Assembly: GCA_000702025.1 (NCBI GenBank)
Contig: KL370850.1
Coordinates: 162,359-226,358, forward strand
Reading direction: 5' to 3'
Source: Blautia schinkii DSM 10518
GTDB taxonomy: Bacteria > Bacillota > Clostridia > Lachnospirales > Lachnospiraceae
DNA length: 64,000 nt
The position numbers and the translations under genes were made by a program. This document shows positions 53,577-62,516 of the stretch, one piece after another (the stretch's first letter is position 1; each line of letters opens with the position of its first letter). The notes under the pieces are model-generated. The model was given only the letters and a program-made list of their open reading frames with translations. It searched no databases and was not told the DNA's origin.

Positions 53577-53945
53577 ATGCAGGAATTTATGTCTTATGAA
53601 GAATTTTTAGAAAATGTAAAAGAGGGGATTGTGACGGAGCTTGGGAATTGCCCCACGACACCACTGCTCATCATGCTGCAGGGTAAATGGAAAACACAAA
53701 TTCTATATGAATTATGTATGCATGACAGTGTCCGTTTTGGGGTTTTGAAAAAAAATTTACCGGGGATTACGAATACAATGCTAACAAACGCTCTGCGTGA
53801 GCTGGAAGCAGACGGCTTCATCCACAGAGAGCAGTTCAATGAAATACCACCCCATGTAGAATATTCCTTTACACAACGGGGAAGAGATTTACTGCCCATA
53901 TTTTATGAAATTATGAAATGGGGCTTTAAACACGAGAACGATTAA
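53577..53945 (+). CDS. HxlR family winged-helix regulator
   Basis: 122 residues with the HxlR pattern: LLIMLQGKWKTQILYEL, then RFGVLKKNLPGITNTMLTNALRELEADGFIHRE and VEYSFTQRGRDLLPIF. AAGGAGAGG precedes the ATG. It is divergent from the esterase/adenylation/GNAT operon and probably controls it and itself through the inverted repeat between them. Confidence 0.9.
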   Translation: MQEFMSYEEFLENVKEGIVTELGNCPTTPLLIMLQGKWKTQILYELCMHDSVRFGVLKKNLPGITNTMLTNALRELEADGFIHREQFNEIPPHVEYSFTQRGRDLLPIFYEIMKWGFKHEND

Positions 53946-54082
53946 CACAATGTTTCCTGACACAAATGCTTTTTTACAGCAAATTCTATTTTTACAGATT
54001 TCCCTCTTGACAAAAGGAATGTTGCAGGTTACAATAGTCCAAAATAATTACTATTAATAAATTGGACAATCGGAGACGGTAT

Positions 54083-54571
54083 ATGGAAGAAAAAAGCATA
54101 AAGGAATATACAACCTTATTTTCAGAAAAATGGAAGTCAATCGAACGATTATCAGAGGAATATGCAAAAGCCGCAGGGTTGACGCCCATGTCTTTAAATG
54201 TATTAAGCATTATTTGCGAAAACCCAGAGGGCTGTACGCAAAAAGTGATCTGCCGGCAGAGCCGGTACAACAAGCAGAGTGTAAATATGATCATCAAAGC
54301 CTTTTGGGAACAGGGATACATCGATCTGGTGGAAATGAAAGAGGACCGCAGAAACAAGCAGGTGAAACTAAGCGAAAAGGGAAAGCGATACGCAGATAAA
54401 GTGATTGGTATTCTATGGGATGTGGACAATGACGCCCTGGCAAAAATAACACCGCAGCAGAAAGAGACTTTGATCGTGTTTTTAGAAACCTATGAACAGT
54501 GCTTCCGCCACGGGATTGACGTGCTGGAGGACACCCTGCAAATAAATGACAAGGAGGCCTGTGAGACTTGA
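54083..54571 (+). CDS. MarR family transcriptional regulator
   Basis: 162 residues with a MarR winged helix (about 35-105): LTPMSLNVLSIICENPEGCTQKVICRQSRYNKQSVNMIIKAFWEQGYIDLVEMKEDRRNKQVKLSEKGK. Start set at ATG 54083 after GGAG, not the TTG at 54062. It begins a run with a KTR protein and two ABC exporter genes, a common Clostridia arrangement in which the MarR protein controls the exporter. Confidence 0.88.
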   Translation: MEEKSIKEYTTLFSEKWKSIERLSEEYAKAAGLTPMSLNVLSIICENPEGCTQKVICRQSRYNKQSVNMIIKAFWEQGYIDLVEMKEDRRNKQVKLSEKGKRYADKVIGILWDVDNDALAKITPQQKETLIVFLETYEQCFRHGIDVLEDTLQINDKEACET

Positions 54572-54753
54572 AGAAAGAACGCTGGATTCTCTGCCCTTTA
54601 TGTCAAAGCAAAACCAGAATTAAGGCCAGAGAAGATACAATACTGAAAAACTTCCCACTGTTCTGCCCTAAGTGCAAACACGAAACACTGATTAATATTG
54701 TAAATTTAAAATTAAATATTCTCACAGAGCCAGACGCAGCCGCTGTCAAATAG
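54568..54753 (+). CDS. Cysteine-rich KTR domain protein
   Basis: 61 residues; two Cys pairs (CPLCQ at about 9-13, CPKC at about 33-36) and the KTRIKAREDT stretch that names the family. Likely binds zinc. TTG start at 54568 overlaps the MarR stop (TTGA) and follows AAGGAGG, so it is translated with the regulator. Function unknown. Confidence 0.88.
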   Translation: MKKERWILCPLCQSKTRIKAREDTILKNFPLFCPKCKHETLINIVNLKLNILTEPDAAAVK

Positions 54754-54768
54754 TTTGCAGCAAGACGC

Positions 54769-54808
54769 AGAGCCGACAAAATAGATTATGTTTTGTCGGC
54801 TCTTTTTA
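54769..54808 (+). terminator. Terminator between KTR gene and ABC exporter genes
   Basis: AGAGCCGACAAAA (54769-54781) paired with TTTTGTCGGCTCT (54791-54803), then TTTTTA. It may attenuate expression of the exporter rather than end the operon fully. Confidence 0.8.
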
Positions 54809-54831
54809 TATTTAGAATGGAGGTAATCAAC

Positions 54832-56595
54832 TTGATAAAAATACTGAAAAATCTTACTTTAAAAGAATGGTGGCTTGCCGCCGGATGCCTTGGACTGATT
54901 GTCCTACAGGTGTGGCTTGACCTGACCTTACCGGAATACATGGGGAAAATCACCGAGATCATCCAGACACCCGGCAGCGAGATGAACGATATTTTACTTG
55001 CCGGAGCCAGGATGCTCCTGATCACCCTGGGAAGCGTTCTGGTTTCCATTGCCATCTCGGCACTCGCCGTTCGCATTGCCACCAACCTCTCCTCCAGACT
55101 GCGGAAGGATTTGTTTAAAAAGGTCCAGTCGTTTACGATGCAGGAGATCAACAATTTCTCCATACCCAGCCTTATCACAAGAACCACAAACGATATCACA
55201 CAGGTTCAGATGCTTGTGGTGATTGGATTGCAGATTCTCATAAAATCGCCGATTCTGGCTGTCTGGGCTATTGTGAAAATTATAGGAAAAAGCTGGCAAT
55301 GGTCTGTGGCAACAGGCGCTGCCGTGGGAGCGCTGCTCCTTGTATCTGTGGTGATGATTGCCCTCGCCATTCCGAAGTTCAAAAAGCTCCAGCAGCAAAC
55401 GGATGATCTGAGCCGTGTTTCCAGAGAGAATCTGACCGGACTCCGCGTTGTCCGTGCGTATAACGCCGAGGGATATCAGGAAGAAAAGTTTGCCAAGGCC
55501 AACGATGCGTTTACCGATACCAATCTGTTTTCCTATCGCTTAATGGCTGCGCTGATGCCTTCCGTTGAACTTATTATGAATGGACTGACCCTGTCTGTAT
55601 ACTGGATTGGCGCTGTTTTGATCTCCGGGGCTGCGGTAGCGTCACGGCTTGCTATTTTTTCCGATATGATGGTGTTTTCCTCTTATGCCATCCAATTACT
55701 TATGGCGTTTATGATGCTGGCAATGGTTTTGATACTGATTCCCCGTGCCAGCGTATCCGCAAACCGTATCCGTGAGGTTTTGAGTACAGATCCCGCCATT
55801 AAGGACGGTACCATTGACAGCTTAGATACATCTACACCCGGCGAGGTTGAATTTAAGAATGTCAGCTTCAAATATCCTGACGCGGAGGATTATATGCTTC
55901 AAAACATCAGCTTCCGGGCAAGCAAGGGCGAAACCGTGGCCTTTATCGGAGCTACCGGATGCGGCAAAAGCACCGTGATCAATTTAATCCCGAGATTTTA
56001 TGACGCCACGGAGGGCGAGGTTTATGTGGACGGCATTAATGTGAAGGAATTCACCCAGGCCGCTTTACGCAACAAGATCGGATATATTTCCCAGAAAGCA
56101 ATCCTCTTCAAGGGAACTGTCGCTTCCAATGTGTCCTTTGGTTCCAACAGAGTTAAGGAAGTGACCAAGGAGGCGGTTGTTTCCGCCATTTCCGCGGCAC
56201 AGAGCACAGATTTCGTAGAAAGTATGGAAGCTTCCTATGAAAGCTATATAGCGCCGGGCGGCACCAACCTCTCCGGCGGACAGAAGCAGCGTCTTTCCAT
56301 TGCAAGAGCCATTGCGAGAGAACCGGAAATTTTGATTTTTGACGACAGCTTCTCCGCTCTTGATTACAAAACCGACAGACTCCTCCGCAATGAGCTGCGG
56401 AAGCGGGCAGCCGGAACCACCGTCATCATTGTGGCGCAGCGGATCGGAACCATTAAAGATGCCGACAGGATCATTGTCCTGGAGGAAGGCAAAATTGCGG
56501 GAACAGGCACTCACCGGGAATTGATGAAAACCAGTGATGTGTACCGTGAAATTGCCTATTCACAGCTTTCAAAGGAGGAATTGGAAAATGAGTAA
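54832..56595 (+). CDS. ABC exporter half, degenerate ATPase site
   Basis: 587 residues: six-helix exporter domain (1 to about 310), then an ATPase domain with Walker A GATGCGKST, signature NLSGGQKQRLS, and Walker B LIFDDSFSALD. The catalytic Glu after Walker B is Asp and the switch His is Gln (VAQRIGTI), so this half carries the non-catalytic site of a heterodimer. Start TTG 54832 is chosen because GGAGG is 9 bases before it; an ATG further left lies within the terminator. Partner gene overlaps by 8 bases. Confidence 0.88.
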   Translation: MIKILKNLTLKEWWLAAGCLGLIVLQVWLDLTLPEYMGKITEIIQTPGSEMNDILLAGARMLLITLGSVLVSIAISALAVRIATNLSSRLRKDLFKKVQSFTMQEINNFSIPSLITRTTNDITQVQMLVVIGLQILIKSPILAVWAIVKIIGKSWQWSVATGAAVGALLLVSVVMIALAIPKFKKLQQQTDDLSRVSRENLTGLRVVRAYNAEGYQEEKFAKANDAFTDTNLFSYRLMAALMPSVELIMNGLTLSVYWIGAVLISGAAVASRLAIFSDMMVFSSYAIQLLMAFMMLAMVLILIPRASVSANRIREVLSTDPAIKDGTIDSLDTSTPGEVEFKNVSFKYPDAEDYMLQNISFRASKGETVAFIGATGCGKSTVINLIPRFYDATEGEVYVDGINVKEFTQAALRNKIGYISQKAILFKGTVASNVSFGSNRVKEVTKEAVVSAISAAQSTDFVESMEASYESYIAPGGTNLSGGQKQRLSIARAIAREPEILIFDDSFSALDYKTDRLLRNELRKRAAGTTVIIVAQRIGTIKDADRIIVLEEGKIAGTGTHRELMKTSDVYREIAYSQLSKEELENE

Positions 56596-58354
56596 TGAAA
56601 TAAAAGCAAAGAATACGAAAAAAACGGTCAAAATGCTGTTTTCTTACTCAAAAAAGTATTTTGCCGGTATTGCCGCCGCAGTGATCTTCGCTGTCGCAGG
56701 AACCGTGATTGCTCTCGTAGGCCCTGAAAGACTTAAGGATCTGACTAATCTGATCACAGAAGGCATAACGACTAGCATTGATATGCCCGCCGTAGCCAGG
56801 ATCGGCCTTCTCCTGGTCGCGCTCTATGCCGCAAGTACACTCTTAAACACCCTTCAGGGATGGATCATGGCAACGGTCACCCAGAGGATGTCCCAACGGA
56901 TGCGGGCAGATATCAGCAAAAAGATCAACCGGCTGCCCATGTGGTTTTATCATAAAAACACCACGGGCGATATCCTCTCCCGTATCACCAATGACGTGGA
57001 TTCCCTGGGGCAGAATCTGAACAACAGCGTCACAACCATCGTTACCTCCCTTACCATGCTGGCCGGTTCACTGATCATGATGTTCATCACAAACTGGATC
57101 ATGACCGTTACGGCAATCGCCTCCGTTGTCATCGGTTTTGTCATCATGCTGCTGATCATGAGCAAATCTCAAAAGCATTTCGACAACCAGCAGAAATATC
57201 TGGGACAGATCAACGGGCATATCGAGGAAGCTTATACCGGGCACACGGTTGTCAAGGCATATAACGGTGAACAGCAAATGTATGAGCCCTTTAAAAGCCT
57301 GAATAAGGCTCTCAAAAAAAGCAGCTTTATGGCACAGTTCCTTTCCAGCCTGATGATGCCTGTTATGACCTTCGTGGACAATATCGGTTACGTTGCCGTC
57401 ATGGTCGTAGGCGCTGCTTTAGCCATGAAGGGAACCATCTCTTTCGGAGTGATCGTTGCGTTTTTGGTTTATGTACGCTATTTTACCCAACCTATCACCC
57501 AGATTGCCCAGCAGGCACAGGGGCTCCAGATGGCGCTTGCCGCCGGTGAACGTGTTTTTGAGTTTTTGGATGCAGAGGAAATGCCGGAGGAAGAAGCCAA
57601 GCATACAGAGCTAAAAGCTGTGACCGGCCATGTGGAATTTAAAAACGTAACCTTCGGATATGAGGGGACCAACAAAACAATCATCCATAACTTCTCCGCG
57701 GCAGCCAAGCCCGGGCAGAAAATCGCCATTGTAGGGCCTACCGGCGCAGGAAAAACCACACTTGTAAACCTGCTCATGCGCTTTCATGAAATCAATGGGG
57801 GAGAAATCCTCATTGACGGCATCCCCATCCGGGAAATGACAAGAGAACAGGTCCATTCCCTCTTCTGTATGGTGCTTCAGGACACCTGGCTTTTTGAGGG
57901 GACTATCCGGGAAAACATTGTTTATAATAAGCAGAATGTATCTGATGAGGCGCTTAAGAAGGCCTGCAAGGCGGTGGGTCTGCATCATTTTATCCGCACC
58001 CTGCCAAAGGGCTATGATACCGTGATCAACGATAAGATTAACCTCTCCGCAGGTCAGCGCCAGCAGATCACCATTGCCCGGGCCATGATCGATGATGCCC
58101 CCATGTTGATTTTAGATGAAGCGACAAGCTCCATTGACACCAGGACAGAGGTGCTGATCCAAAACGCAATGGATAAGCTGATGCAGGGACGTACTTCGTT
58201 TGTCATTGCCCACCGGCTTTCCACTATTAAAAACGCGGATGTAATCCTGGTGCTGAAGGACGGCGACATTATCGAAAGCGGCAGCCATGAAGATTTAATG
58301 GAAAAGGGCGGATTTTACGCGGAGCTTTATAATAGCCAGTTTGAGGCAGCTTAG
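56588..58354 (+). CDS. ABC exporter half, active ATPase site
   Basis: 588 residues: six-helix exporter domain, then Walker A GPTGAGKT, signature NLSAGQRQQIT, Walker B LILDEATSSIDT with the catalytic Glu, and switch His in IAHRLSTI. It pairs with the half encoded just upstream to form a multidrug- or peptide-type heterodimeric exporter. Start ATG 56588 after AAAGGAGGA lies inside the end of the first gene. Confidence 0.9.
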   Translation: MSNEIKAKNTKKTVKMLFSYSKKYFAGIAAAVIFAVAGTVIALVGPERLKDLTNLITEGITTSIDMPAVARIGLLLVALYAASTLLNTLQGWIMATVTQRMSQRMRADISKKINRLPMWFYHKNTTGDILSRITNDVDSLGQNLNNSVTTIVTSLTMLAGSLIMMFITNWIMTVTAIASVVIGFVIMLLIMSKSQKHFDNQQKYLGQINGHIEEAYTGHTVVKAYNGEQQMYEPFKSLNKALKKSSFMAQFLSSLMMPVMTFVDNIGYVAVMVVGAALAMKGTISFGVIVAFLVYVRYFTQPITQIAQQAQGLQMALAAGERVFEFLDAEEMPEEEAKHTELKAVTGHVEFKNVTFGYEGTNKTIIHNFSAAAKPGQKIAIVGPTGAGKTTLVNLLMRFHEINGGEILIDGIPIREMTREQVHSLFCMVLQDTWLFEGTIRENIVYNKQNVSDEALKKACKAVGLHHFIRTLPKGYDTVINDKINLSAGQRQQITIARAMIDDAPMLILDEATSSIDTRTEVLIQNAMDKLMQGRTSFVIAHRLSTIKNADVILVLKDGDIIESGSHEDLMEKGGFYAELYNSQFEAA

Positions 58355-58395
58355 AAGAAAAACCGGTCATACAAAAAAGAAAGGAAACTTCGATT

Positions 58396-59307
58396 ATGGA
58401 TATTTACAATTTTATATGTGAGCCGGATTTAGATTTGTCGCCTATTGACAGGAATGAGGAAAATCTCATCATAGTGGACCGTGAGAACCTAAAGAAACTC
58501 AGGAAACATATAGATTTTTCCGTTCAGGAGGACATGGTTTACAACGATGAATTTCTTGTCTTTTTCACCTCCGGGAACGGATATGATCTGTTTTCCTTTG
58601 TTTTTCTGGACAGTGACCGGACGAATACGGATTTTGAAAAAATCTCTCTGATACTCATGGAGAAGCTGCTGGTCATTGTGATCAGCGGCCGGAGCCTGCA
58701 CCGGATTGCCAGAGGCGAACTCGTGGAGGAGTTTGCCTGCGGCACCTCCGCCACAATGTATATCACCTTTATGGAGCTGATATTTTCCGATATGCTCAAC
58801 GGACTCTGCTACTATGAAGACCGCCTGCATCATATGGAGGCACAGCTTATTACCGGCAGTCAGGAGTATAAGCTTGAGGATATCATCCGTGAGAGAGGCA
58901 AGTGCCTGGCAACCAAGAAGTATGCGCGTGAGCTTCTTCTATCCGGTGATGAACTGAAGCTGAACGGCAGCAATCTCCTCCCTGAAAAGGAACTGCAGAT
59001 GCTTCCTAATATCCTGGCCGAAATCCGCTTGCTAAACGAAATGGCCGGTCACCTCACGGAATTATCCGCGCATCTGCTGGAGATATACAACAGTACGGAA
59101 AACGCCAGGACGAACCGTGTCCTCAGAAAATTAAATGTGTTCTATTTCTTCGCCATGCCTGTAACCATCATATCCGGTATATACGGAATGAACCTTTTCA
59201 ACAGGCTGGGACTTCATCATGCATGGAGCTTCTTCATCTCGTTGGGAATCACACTGGGGATTTCATACCTTGTTTCACTGTTTTTGAAAAAATCGCAGAA
59301 GCTATGA
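58396..59307 (+). CDS. CorA-like divalent cation transporter
   Basis: 303 residues. The C-terminal two-helix CorA membrane part is clear: FYFFAMPVTIISGIYGMNLF with the YGMN pore motif (about 265-268) and a second helix to the end (AWSFFISLGITLGISYLVSLFL). The long N-terminal cytoplasmic part with coiled helices fits CorA. Likely carries Mg2+ or a related metal. Starts 41 bases after the exporter with AAAGGAAAC; it may be co-transcribed. Confidence 0.84.
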   Translation: MDIYNFICEPDLDLSPIDRNEENLIIVDRENLKKLRKHIDFSVQEDMVYNDEFLVFFTSGNGYDLFSFVFLDSDRTNTDFEKISLILMEKLLVIVISGRSLHRIARGELVEEFACGTSATMYITFMELIFSDMLNGLCYYEDRLHHMEAQLITGSQEYKLEDIIRERGKCLATKKYARELLLSGDELKLNGSNLLPEKELQMLPNILAEIRLLNEMAGHLTELSAHLLEIYNSTENARTNRVLRKLNVFYFFAMPVTIISGIYGMNLFNRLGLHHAWSFFISLGITLGISYLVSLFLKKSQKL

Positions 59308-59314
59308 ATAAATT

Positions 59315-61402
59315 TTATCTGACAGACAGCGTATGCTTGGCCTTATACATCTCGGCATCCGCCTGTCTGTACAATTCCTCAAAAGACACCCCGGTGCCGG
59401 AGTAAAGGGCCATGCCCACGCTGCATCCGACCTTAATGTTGATGTCATGGCACTCAAACATAAAATGAACCGCCTGCTCCAGCTCGTGCAGCTTTTTCTC
59501 TGCCATTTCCTTAGAAGCCACCTTTTTAAGCAGTACCATAAATTCATCACCGCCGATTCTTCCCACGATATCATCTTCCCGGAACATGGAACGGATTCTC
59601 CTGGCGACCTCCACTATGATCATATCTCCTTTCATGTGCCCGTTTTGATCATTTACTTTTTTAAATTTATCAATATCGATTACCAGCAGCGCATGCTCTC
59701 TACCCTTCCCTTCCTGAGAAAGATACTGTCTGATCAGTTCTATGGTTGCATCATGATTATAAAGCCCTGTCATCTGGTCCCGTTTTGTAAGCTCCTTCAG
59801 GCGCTCCATCTCCCTGTGCTGTTTATCAATATCACGGAAATAAACAAATGCCAGCAGCTCACCGTTGTGCGGATCCTTTGTGAGATGCAGTTCAAAACGC
59901 ACCCATGATGTCTTTCCCCGCAGCTCCGCTATAAATTCATAAGTGACCACACGTTGTCCGCTGTTATATAGTTTTCGGATTCCTTCACAGGTCAGAGTGC
60001 TGAAATACTCCCTGGTCTTATCTTCGATTACCTGCAGCTTTCCTAACAGCTCGGAAGCGCCTGAAAATGCAGCATTTTCTAAAATCTCCTGTTTTTCCGG
60101 GATATCCGTATGGTAATCCTCAATAGTCTCCCGGGTAATATTCAGTCTGACCGTAGCATAAATATCAGGGGACAATGATTTGTTAAAGTCAATCTCGCGC
60201 TGATAGCGGATAACGATCATCTGCTGCTCCGTCACATCACTGGAAATACCAATCGCCCGATAAGGTTTGCCGTCCTTATCAAACGTATTCGTATAATAGA
60301 TATGTTCATACCGGTATTCCTCTCCGCCTCCGATTTTCATCTGGAAAATGCCGTCGACTTTGGGAACGCCGCTTCTTAAGTCCTCATACATTTTCAAAAA
60401 CGCGTCCGCCTGATCGGGATGTACATAGCCGGTCTCCACAAGCATCTGCGGTACATCAGGTACAATCAAGCCAAAGCCATGGACCTTTATGGAATTCTGA
60501 CCCTGGATAATACAGCTTGACGCATAATCATACTCCCAAATACTGATGCTGGTGCTCTCTAAGGCTATGGAAGCAAGCTGCTCATTATAGCGCGCCCTTT
60601 CCTCCGCCGCCTTTATTTCTGTGATATCAATACAAAGGGCAACCCAGCGCCTCTTCTCAGAATCTGTATAGGAAAACCTGCCATTCTCCCGCACCCACAT
60701 GTATTCCCCGGATTTCTTCCGCAGGCGGTACTCGTGGATAAATTCTCCCTTTTCCTCCAACTGGCGCTTCACGCTCTCCTCTGCCTGCAAAAATTCCGTC
60801 CGCCTCATCTCATTCTCGGCAAACATGTTCTCCCATCTGCCATCCAGCTCTGAAATCATTTCGGATGCGCTCTCATAACCCAGGCAGACAGCCAGAGACT
60901 CACTGATATAATAAATTGGATATCCCGCTGCCTCATACACACAAAGTGTCCCGCCACGGAGCCGGTTGTTGATCAGGTCTAAAAGCTCCCGCTGCAGGAC
61001 ATCATTGTAAGCATAGCCTTTCCCATAGTTGGACAGTACATTATTGACTCTCAGACGCACCACATCACGAATCAGGGGCTTGTCCACAAAGTCCGCCGCC
61101 CCCAGCGCAACAGCCTCCCGGGCAGCCCGGGTGTCCCCTGCATCGATAAGCATCACCGCCGGGATACCATTATTATAAACCGACCTGCTTTTCTCCCTTA
61201 AAAAGACAAAGCCATCCATAACCGGCATGGCTGTCCCACAGATAATACACGCCAAATCCCGATGATGGCGATTGAGCAGCTCTAAAGCTTCCAGACCGTT
61301 CTCCGCCTCTAACACCTCAAAATGCTCTTCGAATATTGCCTTTACTTCATTTCTGACTGACCAATCCTTATCTGCAATCAACATCTTATTTTTGTAGGGC
61401 AT
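59315..61402 (-). CDS. Pseudo-receiver - PAS - PAS - GGDEF diguanylate cyclase
   Basis: 695 residues, no membrane segment. N-terminal receiver-like domain (1-125): the phospho-acceptor Asp expected at position 56 is Gly (CIICGTAMPVMDG), while the Lys in DKPL is kept, so it is likely a non-phosphorylated signalling domain. Two or three PAS units follow (about 150-270, 285-400, 410-530), then GGDEF (about 540-695) with RIGGDEF and an REDD inhibition site, so it should make c-di-GMP. Converges on the CorA-like gene. Confidence 0.9.
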   Translation of the reverse strand: MPYKNKMLIADKDWSVRNEVKAIFEEHFEVLEAENGLEALELLNRHHRDLACIICGTAMPVMDGFVFLREKSRSVYNNGIPAVMLIDAGDTRAAREAVALGAADFVDKPLIRDVVRLRVNNVLSNYGKGYAYNDVLQRELLDLINNRLRGGTLCVYEAAGYPIYYISESLAVCLGYESASEMISELDGRWENMFAENEMRRTEFLQAEESVKRQLEEKGEFIHEYRLRKKSGEYMWVRENGRFSYTDSEKRRWVALCIDITEIKAAEERARYNEQLASIALESTSISIWEYDYASSCIIQGQNSIKVHGFGLIVPDVPQMLVETGYVHPDQADAFLKMYEDLRSGVPKVDGIFQMKIGGGEEYRYEHIYYTNTFDKDGKPYRAIGISSDVTEQQMIVIRYQREIDFNKSLSPDIYATVRLNITRETIEDYHTDIPEKQEILENAAFSGASELLGKLQVIEDKTREYFSTLTCEGIRKLYNSGQRVVTYEFIAELRGKTSWVRFELHLTKDPHNGELLAFVYFRDIDKQHREMERLKELTKRDQMTGLYNHDATIELIRQYLSQEGKGREHALLVIDIDKFKKVNDQNGHMKGDMIIVEVARRIRSMFREDDIVGRIGGDEFMVLLKKVASKEMAEKKLHELEQAVHFMFECHDINIKVGCSVGMALYSGTGVSFEELYRQADAEMYKAKHTLSVR

Positions 61403-61531
61403 AAATCCACCTCTTTTCCAACCTATCGGTGAAAAACATCCTGTCCGACTTTCTTCCCTCTCATCATGTCCACAAAACTATTGCAGTACAATTCGGCAAT
61501 CAGAACTGACAATTTCACAAATTTTATATTT

Positions 61532-61560
61532 ATTATAATACAAATCCGGTTAAAATTCAA
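61532..61560 (-). promoter_or_regulatory. Promoter of the PAS-GGDEF gene
   Basis: Minus strand -35 TTGAAT (61555-61560), 17-bp spacer, perfect -10 TATAAT (61532-61537). Leader of about 125 bases. Confidence 0.65.
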
Positions 61561-61581
61561 TCATAACTGACACAAAATAAC

Positions 61582-61812
61582 ATGAAACCGCCTCTTTCAT
61601 CCGAAGAATATATCCGCCTTCTGGATGAGGTAAATGATGCAAGGCTCTTAGCCACTGCCACACAGCGCATGTCTGCTTTTAATCCCTCCACCGTTATCTC
61701 CCAGGAACAGGTGGACCGGGAAGTTGGATTCAGCCCTACTAACTATGAAGAAACGGCAGATTCTTTGCCGTTTCTCTTTGCCTGTCAAAATCAATCAATT
61801 TCCACTTCATAA
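61582..61812 (+). pseudogene. Small open frame, possible antitoxin-like remnant
   Basis: The first 56 codons read as a real small helical protein (SSEEYIRLLDEVNDARLLAT, then STVISQEQVDREVGFSPTNYEE), in the style of the C-terminal part of type II antitoxins. The last 20 codons run through a terminator-like hairpin (61750-61774) and look non-coding, so the natural end may be lost. No ribosome site and no toxin gene beside it. Could also be a chance frame. Confidence 0.35.
61750..61774. terminator. Hairpin between the small frame and the kinase gene
   Basis: GAAACGGCA (61750-61758) and TGCCGTTTC (61766-61774), 7-base loop. Could end transcripts from either side; T runs are short. Confidence 0.5.
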
Positions 61813-62300
61813 CGATCATGGATCAAAATATAATTACAGCCATACTTTTGGCACATTTCGAAGTAATACGCATTATCCTCAAGCACAGAATCCATAGTGC
61901 ACCCCGTGTCATCTATGCGCTGCTCGATCTCATCTGCATGTTCTTTTATATCTGAAAAATGCTGTTCAATATAGCTCCGGCTCATTATAAGACAATAGTA
62001 GCGGATTTCATTCAGATACTCTCCGGAAAAATCCTCTTTCCAATAAAACGGAATATAACAGCCCTCTACGACAAGATTCTGCTTATTCTCAATGGCCGTC
62101 TTTATTATCTCACGGACAATCGGCCACAAATAAGCCTCCAGTTCCTTATCATCACTGGGTGTCAGATTTGTATTTCCGCTTCGTATCAATCCCATTTTCA
62201 AATGGTCGATGGATAGATATGGATATTGGTACTTTCGAAGAAGTTTCTGTGCAAGCACAGTTTTTCCTGTATGGGAAGCCCTGGTAATCAATATGATCAT
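61791..62300 (-). CDS. P-loop kinase-like protein (169 aa)
   Basis: Begins MIILITRASHTGKTVLAQKLL, a P-loop in which the first Gly is replaced by Arg but GKT is kept. Then YLSIDHLKMGL (about 29-39) and VVEGCYIPFYW fit the adenylate/shikimate-kinase-like P-loop kinases that act on small molecules or nucleotides. Substrate unknown. Single-gene unit. Confidence 0.72.
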   Translation of the reverse strand: MIILITRASHTGKTVLAQKLLRKYQYPYLSIDHLKMGLIRSGNTNLTPSDDKELEAYLWPIVREIIKTAIENKQNLVVEGCYIPFYWKEDFSGEYLNEIRYYCLIMSRSYIEQHFSDIKEHADEIEQRIDDTGCTMDSVLEDNAYYFEMCQKYGCNYILIHDRYEVEID

Positions 62301-62420
62301 GGTTTCTGCCTCTTCTCAAATTCCTGATTTTCTCGCCAGCTCGGTATTAATTCTTTCAATGTGACTCCATTATACCCAACATTCCGCAAAAAGTCACCTG
62401 CATAACCTGCTTTTGAACGC

Positions 62421-62468
62421 AAAAACCCCCTTGCAAATGGCATAATACCTGCCATTTGCAAGGGGTTC
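62421..62468 (-). terminator. Terminator of the rpsB-tsf operon
   Basis: Minus strand stem AACCCCTTGCAAATGGCA with its complement, 12-base loop, and GGTTTTTG tail, about 50 bases after the tsf stop. Confidence 0.85.
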
Positions 62469-62516
62469 ATTTCTAATATTGTTCAGTAAAGTTCACTACT
62501 ATATCTGCTTTGCGAA

